NCBI RefSeq assembly: GCF_003044935.1
Contig: NZ_POXP01000001.1
Location: 930,001-994,000 of the forward strand
Length of the DNA stretch: 64,000 nucleotides
Source of the DNA: Neisseria subflava
GTDB taxonomy: Bacteria; Pseudomonadota; Gammaproteobacteria; Burkholderiales; Neisseriaceae
Reading direction: 5' to 3'
A program made the translations under genes and the position numbers. Shown here one piece after another: positions 9,392 through 19,311 of the stretch (positions within the stretch are counted from its first letter, which is position 1; the number at the start of each line of letters is the position of its first letter). The notes beneath the pieces were generated by a model. The model ran no database searches, was not told the DNA's origin, and saw only the letters and a list, made by a program, of their open reading frames with translations.

Positions 9392-11047
9392 TCAGCGCAA
9401 CTCGCGGCGCAGGATTTTGCCAACGTTGGATTTTGGCAACTCGTCGCGGAATTCGATGTCTTTCGGCACTTTATAAGCAGTCAGCTCTTTACGGCAGAAA
9501 TCGATCAGTTCTTCCTTGGTCAAAGACGGATCTTTGCGTACGACGAAGACCTTAATCGCTTCGCCGGTTTTCTCGCTTGCCACGCCGATACAGGCAACTT
9601 CCAAGACTTTGTCGTTGCTGGCCACCACTTCTTCGATTTCGTTCGGATATACATTGAAACCGGATACCACAATCAAATCTTTTTTGCGGTCCACCAGCTT
9701 CAGCCAGCCTTTTTCATCCATCACGGCAATGTCACCGGTCTCTAAAAAGCCGCGTGCATCGATTGCTTTGGCGGTTTCTTCAGGACGGTTCCAATAGCCT
9801 TTCATCACTTGCGGACCGCGTACCCACAATTCGCCCGGCTGTCCGATAGGCACTTCTTTGCCGTCCGCATCACGTAATTCGACTTCAGTCGAAGGAACCG
9901 GCAAACCGATACCGCCGCTGTAAGCCTCGATATTCAAAGGATTGCAACATACGCCTGGGCTGGCTTCGGTCAAACCGTAAGCTTCCACAATCGGCGTACC
10001 GGTGATTTTTTTCCATTTTTCCGCTACGGCTTTTTGCGTTGCCATACCGCCGCCCAAAGTCAGCTTCAAACGGGAAAAATCGACTTCGGCGAAATCCGGA
10101 CGGTTAACCATCGCATTAAACAGGGTATTCACACCGATGAACACGCTAATCGGTTCTTTTTTCAATTCACCGATAAACCCCTTCATATCGCGCGGATTGG
10201 TAATCAGGATGATTTTAGAACCGGTATTCGCAAAGATCATCAGGTTTACCGTCAAGGCAAAGATATGATAAAGCGGCAACGCGGCAATAACCGTTTCTTT
10301 GCCTTCGTGCAGGCTGTTTTTAATCCATTCTTTTGCCTGCAACATATTGGCGCAGATATTGCCGTGACTGAGGACGGCGCCTTTCGCCAAACCGGTTGTA
10401 CCGCCTGTATATTGCAGCAAGGCAGTATCGTCGCGCGTCAACTCGACTGGTTTGAACGCATTTGCCGCACCTTGCTTCAAGGCCGTCTGAAAAGTCACGG
10501 TATTGGGAATGCGGTATTCCGGCACCATTTTTTTTACTTTGCGGATGACAAAGTTCATCAACGCGCCTTTAATCATGCCGAACATCTCGCCGACCGACGC
10601 GACAATCACATGTTTGATTTGCGTACGCGGCAACACCAGCTCCAGCGTATTGGCAAAGTTCTCCAACACGACAATCGTTGTCGCGCCGCTGTCTTTCAAC
10701 TGATGCTCCAACTCGCGCGGCGTATAAAGCGGATTCGTATTCACTGCCACCAAACCTGCCTGCAAAATACCGAAAAGTGCAATCGGATATTGCAAAACGT
10801 TCGGCATCATAATTGCCACACGCTCACCGCGCGGCAGTTTCAATACGTTTTGCAGGTAAGACGCAAAATCAGTCGCCAACTTGCCCACTTCGGCATAAGT
10901 CAGCGTTTTGCCCATGTTTTGAAAAGCAGGTTTATCCGAGAATTTCTCAACACTTTGACGGAATACGTCGCTGATGGAGCTGTATTGAGAAATATCGATT
11001 TCAGGGTTTACGCCTTGTTCGTAGCTTTTGAGCCAGAGTTTTTCCAT
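9392..11047 (-). CDS. fadD: Long-chain fatty acid-CoA ligase
   Basis: The 551-residue acyl-adenylate-forming enzyme activates fatty acids to acyl-CoA at the inner membrane face. The ATP-binding motif YTGGTTGLAKG is at residues 213-223; VEAYGLTEASPG, the GFLETGDIA hinge and the C-terminal lysine region NVGKILRRELR are all present. A DUS lies inside the gene near 10482 and is translated as part of FQTALKQ (residues 186-192). The E. coli homologue is 561 residues, so the gene is full length. It is single, between DUS hairpins. Confidence 0.94.
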   Translation of the reverse strand: MEKLWLKSYEQGVNPEIDISQYSSISDVFRQSVEKFSDKPAFQNMGKTLTYAEVGKLATDFASYLQNVLKLPRGERVAIMMPNVLQYPIALFGILQAGLVAVNTNPLYTPRELEHQLKDSGATTIVVLENFANTLELVLPRTQIKHVIVASVGEMFGMIKGALMNFVIRKVKKMVPEYRIPNTVTFQTALKQGAANAFKPVELTRDDTALLQYTGGTTGLAKGAVLSHGNICANMLQAKEWIKNSLHEGKETVIAALPLYHIFALTVNLMIFANTGSKIILITNPRDMKGFIGELKKEPISVFIGVNTLFNAMVNRPDFAEVDFSRLKLTLGGGMATQKAVAEKWKKITGTPIVEAYGLTEASPGVCCNPLNIEAYSGGIGLPVPSTEVELRDADGKEVPIGQPGELWVRGPQVMKGYWNRPEETAKAIDARGFLETGDIAVMDEKGWLKLVDRKKDLIVVSGFNVYPNEIEEVVASNDKVLEVACIGVASEKTGEAIKVFVVRKDPSLTKEELIDFCRKELTAYKVPKDIEFRDELPKSNVGKILRRELR

Positions 11048-11084
11048 ATTGATCAGTCTTTGTTTTAGTCGTTTTTTGAAATCA

Positions 11085-11134
11085 AGGCCGTCTGAAAGGC
11101 TTTATTCAATCTGCCGCTTCGTTTTCAGACGGCC
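11085..11134 (-). terminator. DUS inverted pair after mnmA
   Basis: 13-bp arms with a 24-nt loop lie just after the mnmA stop and upstream of fadD. The long loop makes termination efficiency uncertain. Confidence 0.5.
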
Positions 11135-11140
11135 CTTTTA

Positions 11141-12244
11141 TTAAGCAGTAATAATGACAGGCTTGTCGGTGGACATGATGATACCGCCGCCCAAGCACAC
11201 ATCGCCGTCGTACAGTACCGCAGATTGGCCTGGGGTTACTGCCCACTGCGGCTCGTCAAAGACAAGCTCGATGGTTTCATCATCTAAATAACGCAACGTA
11301 CAAGGCGCGTCAGCCATACGGTAGCGCGTTTTGCAGGTATAGCGGCCTTCTTTCGGGCGTTCGGGCAATGTGAAACTCAAATCGTTCATAATCAGGCTTT
11401 GCGTATAAAGCAAAGGATGGTCATGGCCTTGGACGACAATCAGTTCGTTTTTGGTCAAATCCTTGGCCGCAACAAACCATGGTTCGCCTGCGCCGCCGAT
11501 ACCCAAGCCTTTGCGTTGGCCCAACGTGTAAAACATCAAGCCGACGTGTTCGCCGACTACTTTGCCTTCAGGGGTAACCATTTTGCCATTATTGGTCGGC
11601 AGGTATTTTTGCAGAAATTCGCGGAACGGGCGTTCGCCGATAAAGCAAATGCCGGTACTGTCTTTTTTGGTTGCGGTCGGTAATTTGAATTCTTCGGCAA
11701 GACGGCGGACTTCAGGCTTCTCCAACTCGCCTAATGGAAAAATCGCGCGCTCGAGTTGGAAAGGCTTGAGGCGGTATAGGAAATAGCTTTGGTCTTTGTT
11801 TTGATCCAAGCCTTTGAGCAGGTAATGCACGCCGTTGCGAACTTCTTTTCGGGCATAGTGTCCGGTGGCAATGGTATCGGCGCCCTGCTCTATGGCATAG
11901 TCCAAAAAGCATTTGAATTTAATTTCGGCATTGCACAAGACATCCGGGTTTGGCGTGCGGCCTGCGCTGTATTCTTTGAGAAAATAGGCAAATACGTTGT
12001 CTTTATATTGCGCGGCAAAATTGACGATGTCGATGTCGATGCCGATGATATCGGCAACGGCAATGGCATCAAAGGAATCTTGTTTGATGCTGCAATATTC
12101 GTCGTTGTCGTCATCTTCCCAGTTCTGCATGAACACGCCGCTGATTTGATGGCCTTGCTGTTTGAGCAGGGCCGCGGTAACGGATGAATCGACGCCGCCG
12201 GAAAGGCCGACGATGATGTTTGCTGGTGTGTTGGTAGTATTCAT
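11141..12244 (-). CDS. mnmA: tRNA-specific 2-thiouridylase
   Basis: The 367-residue enzyme thiolates uridine 34 of Lys, Glu and Gln tRNAs, taking sulfur from the Tus relay. The PP-loop motif SGGVDSS starts at residue 15, followed by [11 protein letters not shown]. The catalytic cysteines lie in [12 protein letters not shown] and [12 protein letters not shown], and [11 protein letters not shown] marks the tRNA-interacting part. The length matches the family (about 365). A sulfur-carrier tusA lies upstream in the window, and an MnmM-like methyltransferase for the same nucleotide is encoded at 23.2 kb. Confidence 0.97.
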   Translation of the reverse strand: MNTTNTPANIIVGLSGGVDSSVTAALLKQQGHQISGVFMQNWEDDDNDEYCSIKQDSFDAIAVADIIGIDIDIVNFAAQYKDNVFAYFLKEYSAGRTPNPDVLCNAEIKFKCFLDYAIEQGADTIATGHYARKEVRNGVHYLLKGLDQNKDQSYFLYRLKPFQLERAIFPLGELEKPEVRRLAEEFKLPTATKKDSTGICFIGERPFREFLQKYLPTNNGKMVTPEGKVVGEHVGLMFYTLGQRKGLGIGGAGEPWFVAAKDLTKNELIVVQGHDHPLLYTQSLIMNDLSFTLPERPKEGRYTCKTRYRMADAPCTLRYLDDETIELVFDEPQWAVTPGQSAVLYDGDVCLGGGIIMSTDKPVIITA

Positions 12245-12314
12245 GAGCGGAATGTGGGTTTCAAATGCATTTTTTAAAGCGTGATTTTAGCACATTTTGA
12301 TTTGACGACAGAAA

Positions 12315-12350
12315 AGGCCGTCTGAAAGCCCAATGACTTTCAGACGGCCT
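12315..12350 (-). terminator. DUS inverted pair after copper chaperone gene
   Basis: 14-bp arms and an 8-nt loop lie 21 bp after the stop of the PCu(A)C gene. Confidence 0.7.
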
Positions 12351-12370
12351 TTATATGCAAATTCAAGCAA

Positions 12371-12853
12371 TTAGTGCTGATGCGCGCCACCGTGAGCACC
12401 GTGGTCGTGACCGTGATCCATACCGGATTGTGGTGCGGTTTTTACTTCCAGCTCGACAGTTTGAGGTTTGGCGTTTTTGAATTTCAGGGTTACAGGCACT
12501 TTTTCGCCTTCTTTCAATTGTTTTTTCAGACCCATGAACATAACGTGGTAGCTGCCTGGTTTCAGCTCGGTTACGCCTTTTGCAGCCAAAGGCACGCCGC
12601 CTTTAACTTCGCGCATACGCATAACACCGTTGTCGTTAATATGGGTGTGTACTTCAACGCGTTCTGCAACAGGGCTGCTGCCGCCTACCAAGAAGTCTTG
12701 TTTGGCTTCATCGTTTTGGATTTTCATGAATGCGCCACCCATTTTCATACCTTCGACAGTAGCACGGGCCCAACCGTCTTCAATATGGATACCGGCTGCA
12801 GATACGGAAGTTGCCAAGCCTGCCAGAATCAGGGTTGCCATTAATTTTTTCAT
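12371..12853 (-). CDS. PCu(A)C periplasmic copper chaperone
   Basis: The 160-residue protein has a signal peptide (MKKLMATLILAGLATSVSA) and the PCu(A)C fold signature. Likely Cu(I) ligands are His69, Met80, His103 and Met105, matching the family's His-x10-Met...His-x-Met pattern. The family delivers copper to the CuA/CuB sites of cytochrome oxidases or other periplasmic copper enzymes. A C-terminal tail from residue 145 (MDHGHDHGAHGGAHQH) adds a flexible His-rich metal-binding extension. A clear AAGGAGC ribosome-binding site precedes the ATG. It is a single gene. Confidence 0.9.
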   Translation of the reverse strand: MKKLMATLILAGLATSVSAAGIHIEDGWARATVEGMKMGGAFMKIQNDEAKQDFLVGGSSPVAERVEVHTHINDNGVMRMREVKGGVPLAAKGVTELKPGSYHVMFMGLKKQLKEGEKVPVTLKFKNAKPQTVELEVKTAPQSGMDHGHDHGAHGGAHQH

Positions 12854-12984
12854 GTTTTGCTCCTTGTGTTTGCCAAATGGCTGGGATATACAGTCTTCAT
12901 CTTACAACCAAAGGCCGTCTGAAAACTTTGATATAGATTAATTAATACTATCTAATCCTAACGAATTACCATATTACCACATTT

Positions 12985-13368
12985 TTAAGCAGTTAATGCA
13001 ATAATCCAAACAATAAATAACATGAACAAAGCCATCAATTGCGCGGCCGAGCCGGCATCTTTGGCACGCTTGGCCAGCTCGTGTTTTTCAGTAGAAGTAT
13101 GGTCAACGGCTGCTTCGACGGCGGTATTAAACAATTCGGTAATCAATGAAATAAACGATGCGACAACAAGCACCATTTTGGTGACCGGGCCGAAACCAAG
13201 GAACAAAGCCAAAAAAATTAAAATCAGGTTCAGCCAAAAAACTTGGCGAAATGCGCTTTCATAACGATACGCGGCAGCCAGTCCGTCTTTGGAATAACCA
13301 AACGCATTGATGATGCGCTTAATGCCGTTTTTACCTTTTTTTTCAGATGCGTAGGAAGATGGTTCCAT
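12985..13368 (-). CDS. dgkA: Diacylglycerol kinase
   Basis: The 127-residue integral membrane enzyme phosphorylates diacylglycerol in phospholipid recycling. Three hydrophobic segments are visible and the signature EAAVDHTSTEKHELAKRAKDAGSAAQ region is intact, split here as NTAVEAAVDH, KHELAKRAKD and AGSAAQ. I chose the second of two tandem ATGs (13368) because GAGAAT sits at proper distance from it; the longer open frame to 13416 merely translates a DUS. An A8 run at 13336-13343 codes Glu-Lys-Lys near the N-terminus. The family is usually about 120 residues. Confidence 0.9.
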   Translation of the reverse strand: MEPSSYASEKKGKNGIKRIINAFGYSKDGLAAAYRYESAFRQVFWLNLILIFLALFLGFGPVTKMVLVVASFISLITELFNTAVEAAVDHTSTEKHELAKRAKDAGSAAQLMALFMLFIVWIIALTA

Positions 13369-13384
13369 CATATTCTCAACATAA

Positions 13385-13432
13385 AAAGGCCGTCTGAAAA
13401 GAAACGGTCGGGTCAATTTTCAGACGGCCTTT
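13385..13432 (-). terminator. DUS inverted pair after gshB
   Basis: 16-bp arms with a 16-nt loop start 5 bp after the gshB stop. Confidence 0.65.
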
Positions 13433-13436
13433 GGGT

Positions 13437-14393
13437 TTATTGTTTTGCCCAAGATGCTACGGCATCTGCAAACATGGCGGCAACGTCGAAATCTTTTTGC
13501 TTCATGATTTCTTGGAAGCCGGTCGGGCTGGTTACATTGACTTCGGTCAGGTTGCTGCCGATGACATCCAAACCGGCAAGCAAAATACCGCGACGCTTCA
13601 ATTCAGGCGCAAGGGTTTCTGCAATCTCACGGTCGCGCTCGCTCAATTCCTGTGCCACGCCGCGGCCGCCGGCAGCCAAGTTGCCGCGCGTTTCGCCGTT
13701 TTGCGGAATACGCGCCAAAGCATACGGAACAACTTCCCCACCGATAATCAGAATGCGCTTGTCGCCATGTACGATTTCAGGAATATAACGTTGCGCCATG
13801 ATGGTGCGTGAATCAAGCTGCATCAGGGTTTCCAAAATACTGCCGATATTGGGGTCGGATTCGGTTAGGCGGAAAATGCCCATACCGCCCATGCCGTCCA
13901 ACGGTTTGATGATGATGTCGCCGTGTTCTTTCAAAAAGGCACGGACATCGGCGGAACGTGTGGTAACCAAAGTCGGCGCGGTAAACTGGCTGAAGTTCAA
14001 AATCGCCAATTTTTCATTGAAATCGCGCATTGCCTGCCCGCTGTTAAATACTTTTGCCCCCTGCTGCTCTGCCAACGTCAAAAACTGGGTCGCGTACAGA
14101 TATTGCATATCAAACGGCGGATCAGTGCGCATAATGACCGCATCGAAGTCTTTCAAGGCCGTCTGAACTTTTACCTCTGCTTTAAACCATTCATGATCGT
14201 CATCGTTCTTCGCACCGACAAACTCAAATGCCGCTGCCTGAGCCACTACCCAGCCTTCACGGACGGACAATTCTCCACTCAAGGTATGAAAAAGCTGCCA
14301 ACCGCGCTTTGCCATTTCACGCATCATGGCGTAAGTAGTGTCTTTATAGGTTTTAAAACTTGCCATCGGATCGGCGATAAACAGGACTTTCAT
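13437..14393 (-). CDS. gshB: Glutathione synthetase
   Basis: The 318-residue ATP-grasp ligase joins gamma-glutamylcysteine and glycine. The ATG at 14393 is preceded by AAGGAAA; the upstream extension in the same frame lacks family similarity. The protein starts MKVLFIADPMASFKTYKDTT, with DPPFDMQYLYAT, the ATP-grasp segment DIIIKPLDGMGGMGIF and the glycine-rich AAGGRGVAQELS all typical. A DUS inside the gene (near 14155) encodes part of VQTALKDF. Glutathione is a main thiol buffer in Neisseria; grxC and bcp also lie in this window. Confidence 0.96.
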   Translation of the reverse strand: MKVLFIADPMASFKTYKDTTYAMMREMAKRGWQLFHTLSGELSVREGWVVAQAAAFEFVGAKNDDDHEWFKAEVKVQTALKDFDAVIMRTDPPFDMQYLYATQFLTLAEQQGAKVFNSGQAMRDFNEKLAILNFSQFTAPTLVTTRSADVRAFLKEHGDIIIKPLDGMGGMGIFRLTESDPNIGSILETLMQLDSRTIMAQRYIPEIVHGDKRILIIGGEVVPYALARIPQNGETRGNLAAGGRGVAQELSERDREIAETLAPELKRRGILLAGLDVIGSNLTEVNVTSPTGFQEIMKQKDFDVAAMFADAVASWAKQ

Positions 14394-14468
14394 CAAAATT
14401 TCCTTGTAAACAGACGATATAATCATACCTTGTATTCTGCCTGCCTGAAAAGGTGGCAAAATATAGTA

Positions 14469-14501
14469 AAGGCCGTCTGAATCCTATTTTCAGACGGCCT
14501 T
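14469..14501 (-). terminator. DUS inverted pair after recN
   Basis: Inverted DUS copies with a 7-nt loop begin 8 bp after the recN stop. Confidence 0.7.
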
Positions 14502-14508
14502 GAGGCTT

Positions 14509-16170
14509 TTAGGCAGCTGCTAAATGCAAGAGTTCGGCGGCATGGCTGCGTGTGGTATCGGTAATGATTTCGCCACCCAGCATACGCGCGATTTCCTCAA
14601 TGCGCTGATGATGGTTCAAGACGCTGATTTCGCTGACAGTTTGTTCGCCTTCGCTATGCTTGCGCACCTGCCAATGGTTTTCACCGCAAGAGGCGACTTG
14701 AGGAAGATGGGTTACCGCCAAGACTTGATGTTTTTTACCTAAGGCACGCAAAGCTTTACCGACCATTTCAGCAACGCCGCCACCAATACCGGTATCCACT
14801 TCGTCAAAAATCAATGTCGGCACTTGCGTGTATTGGCTGGCAACCACTTGCAAAGCCAAGCTGATACGCGCCAATTCGCCACCGGAAGCGACTTTGTTCA
14901 AAGGACGGGACGGATTGCCTTTATTCGCCGCTACCTGGAATTGCACCTGCTCCAGCCCATGTGCGGTCGGCGAAGACGGCAACAAGACGATGTCAAAACG
15001 TGCGCCCTTCATGGCTAAATGTTGCATATGCTCGGTTGTTTCTTCGCCCAAACGGCCGGCTGCCTGATGGCGCATGGCAGAGAGGATATGCGCGGCTTCA
15101 TGGTATTCGGCAAGATTGCGTGCGACTGTATTTTCCAAGGCTTCCAAATCGGCAGCAGCGTGCAGGTTTTGCAGTCGTTCGTCGATTTCTGCCAGCTTTT
15201 TCGGCAACTCTTCCGGCTCAATGCGGTATTTCCGCGCCATGCTCATCAATTCGCCCATACGGCTTTCTTGTGCGGCCAATTCATTAGGATCGATGTCGCT
15301 GCGACCGGCCACATCACGCATATTGGCACTGATTTCACCCAACTCGGCCTCAATACTTGCCAACATATTCAGGCTTTCGGCAAAGCGCGGCTCAATGTTT
15401 TGCAGATTGCCCAGCAGTTTTTGGCATTGGTAGATTTGACGTTGGATGCCGTTGTCGCCGTCTATGCTTTCGCCCACCTGCTCAGCGGTTTGCAGCAACT
15501 CGGCCGAATGCGCCAGGCTGTCGTGGCTTTGGCTTAAGGTTTCCCATTCGTTGGGTTTGAGCTCCAATTGGTTTAATTCATTAAACTGCCATTCCAAACG
15601 CTCGCGCTCGATGGCCATGGTTTCTGCCTGCTCTTGCGCTTCTTGCAGTGCCTTTTTTGCATTGACCCAATTTTGATAAAGCTGTTTGACTGTTTCCGCC
15701 TGCTCTTTGCTGCTGGCAAATGCGTCCAACAACTCGCGTTGCGCGGATTCTTGATTCAACGAATGATGGGCATTTTGGCCGTGAATATCGATTAACTGCT
15801 CGCCGATGGCTTTCAGCTGCGCCAATGTTGCTGCCTGATTATTGATATAACTGCGGCTTTTACCCTTGGCATCGATAATACGGCGGATGCTGAGCTCTTC
15901 CGCATCTTCTTCCAAAAAGCCTTGCTCCTGCAGCTGCGCTTTCAGTTCAGGCAAACTACTGATATCGAACAAAGCCGACAACTGCGCTTCTTTGGCGCCG
16001 CTGCGCACTTGGCTGTAATCGGCTTTATCGCCCAATAACAGGCCAATCGCATCCAGAGTAATCGATTTGCCTGCGCCGGTCTCGCCCGTCAATACGGTAA
16101 AGCCGTTTTGAAAATCAAGATTCAGGTTTTCAACAATGACAAAATCACGCAAAGAAAGTGCCAACAGCAT
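14509..16170 (-). CDS. recN: DNA repair protein RecN
   Basis: The 553-residue SMC-like ATPase acts in double-strand break repair. The ATG at 16170 follows TAAGGAATACTGCA and gives the usual MLLALSLRDFVIVENL start. Walker A is GETGAGKS at 29-36; long heptad-rich arms fill the middle; the C-terminal head holds VASGGELARISLAL and Walker B LIFDEVDTGIGGG. The length equals E. coli RecN. Natural competence in Neisseria relies on recombination functions, and RecN homologues affect transformation in this genus. Single gene. Confidence 0.97.
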   Translation of the reverse strand: MLLALSLRDFVIVENLNLDFQNGFTVLTGETGAGKSITLDAIGLLLGDKADYSQVRSGAKEAQLSALFDISSLPELKAQLQEQGFLEEDAEELSIRRIIDAKGKSRSYINNQAATLAQLKAIGEQLIDIHGQNAHHSLNQESAQRELLDAFASSKEQAETVKQLYQNWVNAKKALQEAQEQAETMAIERERLEWQFNELNQLELKPNEWETLSQSHDSLAHSAELLQTAEQVGESIDGDNGIQRQIYQCQKLLGNLQNIEPRFAESLNMLASIEAELGEISANMRDVAGRSDIDPNELAAQESRMGELMSMARKYRIEPEELPKKLAEIDERLQNLHAAADLEALENTVARNLAEYHEAAHILSAMRHQAAGRLGEETTEHMQHLAMKGARFDIVLLPSSPTAHGLEQVQFQVAANKGNPSRPLNKVASGGELARISLALQVVASQYTQVPTLIFDEVDTGIGGGVAEMVGKALRALGKKHQVLAVTHLPQVASCGENHWQVRKHSEGEQTVSEISVLNHHQRIEEIARMLGGEIITDTTRSHAAELLHLAAA

Positions 16171-16324
16171 TGCAGTATTCCTTAGTAAATCACCCGCACC
16201 CATGCGGAATAGCTTTAGATAAACTGATTATAACTAAGATTTTTTATAGTTTGAATCAGATTTTTCTTATAATTTATCTAAGATATTTATTTTAAACAAA
16301 TTATTTTTTAATCAGGCAATAAAA

Positions 16325-16360
16325 AGGCCGTCTGAATATTGCTACATGTTCAGACGGCCT
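16325..16360 (-). terminator. DUS inverted pair after betT
   Basis: 12-bp arms with a 12-nt loop begin 10 bp after the transporter stop. Confidence 0.65.
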
Positions 16361-16369
16361 AAATTTATT

Positions 16370-18385
16370 TTACTCTGCCAGCTCTACTTGTTCATGCCCC
16401 ATCAATTCCTGCCCTACTCCTGCAAGCAGATTCAGATAACGCTCATACTGCTTGAGCATATCGGCAATCAATTCTTTTTGCGTCATATATTGCACATCGT
16501 ATCCATCGCGCCCATCCGAAAAATACGTCAACGGTATGAACGTTGCCGCATATTTGAAATGAGGCAGGCTGTCTTCACGAATCAACTGGTCGGTAATTTC
16601 CCGCTTTACGGATTTAATCCCATAGACAAAATCCCTTACCGTCCCTTTATGCACCACCAGCTCCACCGACGGCTCATCCTGTTGCAACAGGCAACGGATT
16701 TCTACGTCCATATTGTATTTTTCGGTCAATTCGTTTTTCAATTCCTGCATTGCCGGAAGCGCCGTATTTTTCATAAATTTGATGATATCGACTTCCTGCG
16801 TCTGATTCATCATTTGGCCAAGGCGTTCCCTCCAATGATCGCCCGACCAGAAAATACTGCTCGGATTGACGGCGGTTGCAAAATAGTTGGCATCGTTGTT
16901 CAGGGCTTTCCACAAAGAAACCATCATAAAAATCATCAACACCGCAAACGGCAGAGACGCAATCAGGGTCATAGTTTGCAAAATAGGCAAACCGCCGGCA
17001 CCCAACAACACAATAGCCACAGCCGAAATCAACACACCCCACATAACCGATTGCCACTTAGGCGAAGCCAGCCCTTTATCGCGCGAAGCAATATTGTTCA
17101 GCACATAAATGCCCGAGTCGGCAGAAGTGATAAAAAACAGCGCAATCACCAGCAATGCCACCAAGCTGCTGACGACCGGCCATGGCAAATAATTCAAAAA
17201 GGCAAACAACAGTTTTTCAGGCTCGTTGGTCAAGGCAGACAAGGCGCCGTTTGCCACATGCGTGTCCAGCCACAGGGCCGAATTGCCAAATACGGTAAAC
17301 CACAAAATACTCATCAGGCTAGGCACTGCCAATACGCCAAAAATAAATTCGCGGATGGTCCTGCCTCGTGAGATTCGGGCAATGAACAAACCGACAAAAG
17401 GCGACCATGAACACCACCAAGCCCAATACAACACCGTCCAGCCGGTAAACCATTTTGTATGCTCAGGCTCGTAGGTATATGACTTAAAGCTGAACGAAAC
17501 GAAGTTACTCAGATAAGTGCCCAAATTGTCGCTGAATGCGAAAATCAAATACGTCGTCGGCATACTCAACAAGACAAACAACAGCAATGACAGTGCCAAT
17601 ACCAAGTTGGTTTCACTCAAAATTTTGACGCCTTTGCCCACGCCCGAAGTTGCGGAAAATATGGCAATCGCCATCACAACAACGATAATGCCGACCTGCA
17701 AGACATAGCTGTTGTCCTGCACCCAGCCCATCTTCAACAAACCGGAACCCATTTGTGCCGCGCCAAATCCCAAGGTTGTGATAATACCGAACAAAGTCGC
17801 AATCAAAGCCATCACATCGATGGCATCGCCCATTTTGCCGTTGATTTTGTCTTTTAAAATCGGATAAAAGCAGGAGCGCAACGCCAGCGGCAATTTATAG
17901 CGGAAACCGAAATACGCCAAGGCAAGCGCAATGATTCCGTAGATTGCCCAGGCATGAATCCCCCAGTGGAACACCGTATGCAGAATCGCCTCTTGCGCAT
18001 TGCCTTTGGCAATCGGGGAAGAGAAATGCGATAAAGGCTCGGCCACCCCGAAAAACATTAAGCCCACGCCCATACCGGCCGCAAACAGCATGGCCAGCCA
18101 TGATAAAAACGAAAACTCAGGTTCGTCCTCGTTTGTACCCAGCCTGATACTGCCGAAGCTGCTGATGGGAAGCGCCAATAAGAAAATAAGGAATACAGAG
18201 AAAGTCAGAATGTAAAACCAACTGACATTTTGAAAAATAAACTGCTTCATGGCATTTAACAAAGCCTCAGTATTTTGAGGCCAAACCAAAGCAGCTGACA
18301 AAAGCAAAAGGACGAAGAAAAGCGTAATACCGACCACGCTTGGGTTGAAAGAAGATTTGTTTTGAATGAATTGTTTGAATTTCAT
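16370..18385 (-). CDS. betT: BCCT-family choline/betaine transporter
   Basis: The 671-residue protein has about 12 membrane segments and the BCCT signatures GVAEPLSHF and FVGLFIARISRGRTIREF. The tryptophan-rich WTVLYWAWWCSWSPF segment is the substrate and gating helix. The long hydrophilic C-terminal domain (after about residue 500) resembles the osmosensing tail of BetT-type carriers. The ATG at 18385 replaces the longer frame start. Choline is the best guess as substrate; no betA/betB or regulator is adjacent, so uptake for osmoprotection with oxidation genes elsewhere, or uptake of betaine itself, cannot be separated. Confidence 0.87.
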   Translation of the reverse strand: MKFKQFIQNKSSFNPSVVGITLFFVLLLLSAALVWPQNTEALLNAMKQFIFQNVSWFYILTFSVFLIFLLALPISSFGSIRLGTNEDEPEFSFLSWLAMLFAAGMGVGLMFFGVAEPLSHFSSPIAKGNAQEAILHTVFHWGIHAWAIYGIIALALAYFGFRYKLPLALRSCFYPILKDKINGKMGDAIDVMALIATLFGIITTLGFGAAQMGSGLLKMGWVQDNSYVLQVGIIVVVMAIAIFSATSGVGKGVKILSETNLVLALSLLLFVLLSMPTTYLIFAFSDNLGTYLSNFVSFSFKSYTYEPEHTKWFTGWTVLYWAWWCSWSPFVGLFIARISRGRTIREFIFGVLAVPSLMSILWFTVFGNSALWLDTHVANGALSALTNEPEKLLFAFLNYLPWPVVSSLVALLVIALFFITSADSGIYVLNNIASRDKGLASPKWQSVMWGVLISAVAIVLLGAGGLPILQTMTLIASLPFAVLMIFMMVSLWKALNNDANYFATAVNPSSIFWSGDHWRERLGQMMNQTQEVDIIKFMKNTALPAMQELKNELTEKYNMDVEIRCLLQQDEPSVELVVHKGTVRDFVYGIKSVKREITDQLIREDSLPHFKYAATFIPLTYFSDGRDGYDVQYMTQKELIADMLKQYERYLNLLAGVGQELMGHEQVELAE

Positions 18386-18588
18386 ATCGGTTCCGTAGTT
18401 GATACAGCGCATATTTGAAGAACAAACGGGCTGCCGATTGATAAAGAGGGAAACGTTTCCGTATGCCTTCTCAAACTATTACAGAATGAGAGATATTTAT
18501 TCTAATAATTTTTAAATTATATCATAAAATCAATAAGTTATTAAAATAGATGAAAATTATATTTAAAATCATGATGTTATACAACAAT

Positions 18589-18626
18589 AAAGGCCGTCTG
18601 AAACATAATTATTTCAGACGGCCTTT
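18589..18626 (-). terminator. DUS inverted pair after scpB
   Basis: 15-bp arms including flanking A/T runs close an 8-nt loop, 9 bp after the scpB stop. Confidence 0.7.
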
Positions 18627-18635
18627 ACATTCAAA

Positions 18636-19241
18636 TCAGTTAATCAGCCTGCTTCCTGATTCAACTTCTTCAGCCTCCTCATCGCCTGTCGGCGGCGTTT
18701 CCATCAAATCAGGCAACACCAGCTCGCCCAATTCAGTCAGCGGCGGCAATTCTTCCAAACTTTCCAAACGCAAATCGCTTAAGAATGTTGCCGTTGTTGC
18801 CCACAATGCCGGACGGCCGACAGAATCACGGTGGCCGATGACTTCAATCCATCCTCTATCCTGCAAGGTTTGCATCACATTTTGCGACACCGCCACGCCG
18901 CGTATGCCTTCGATATCGCCACGCGTGACCGGTTGCTGATAGGCAATAATCGCCAGCGTTTCCATCACGGCGCGGGAATAACGCGGCGCGCGCTGCTCTT
19001 GCAGGCTGCCCAGTCGTTCAAACGCGGCTTGGGCGATTTGGAAGCGCCAGCCCTCATGGGTATGCACCAGTTGCAAAGCCCTGCCCTGCCAACGGGCCTT
19101 CAGTTGCGCCAACACATCAATCAACTTGTCTTGCGACAACGGCGGCACGCACAATTCGCGCATGGCTTTTTCGTTTAAGGGTTCGACTTGCGTCAACAGC
19201 GCCGCTTCAATCAGCGCATCGGGAGAAAGTTTTTCAGTCAT
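18636..19241 (-). CDS. scpB: Segregation and condensation protein B
   Basis: The 201-residue winged-helix subunit works with ScpA and SMC to load and condense the chromosome. The start at 19241 gives MTEKLSPDALIEAALLTQVEPL. The segment ETLAIIAYQQPVTRGDIEGIRGVAV and the LQDRGWIEVIG motif are diagnostic. The Smc partner is encoded 23 kb away in this window; scpA is not visible here. A meningococcal-type AT-DUS (ATGCCGTCTGAA) lies just upstream at 19255-19266, unlike the AG type used almost everywhere else. Confidence 0.95.
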   Translation of the reverse strand: MTEKLSPDALIEAALLTQVEPLNEKAMRELCVPPLSQDKLIDVLAQLKARWQGRALQLVHTHEGWRFQIAQAAFERLGSLQEQRAPRYSRAVMETLAIIAYQQPVTRGDIEGIRGVAVSQNVMQTLQDRGWIEVIGHRDSVGRPALWATTATFLSDLRLESLEELPPLTELGELVLPDLMETPPTGDEEAEEVESGSRLIN

Positions 19242-19311
19242 AATAAAATCAATGTTCAGACGGCATAAACAGCAAAAGGCCGTCCTGAAAGACAATATGG
19301 TCAACGGTTTG

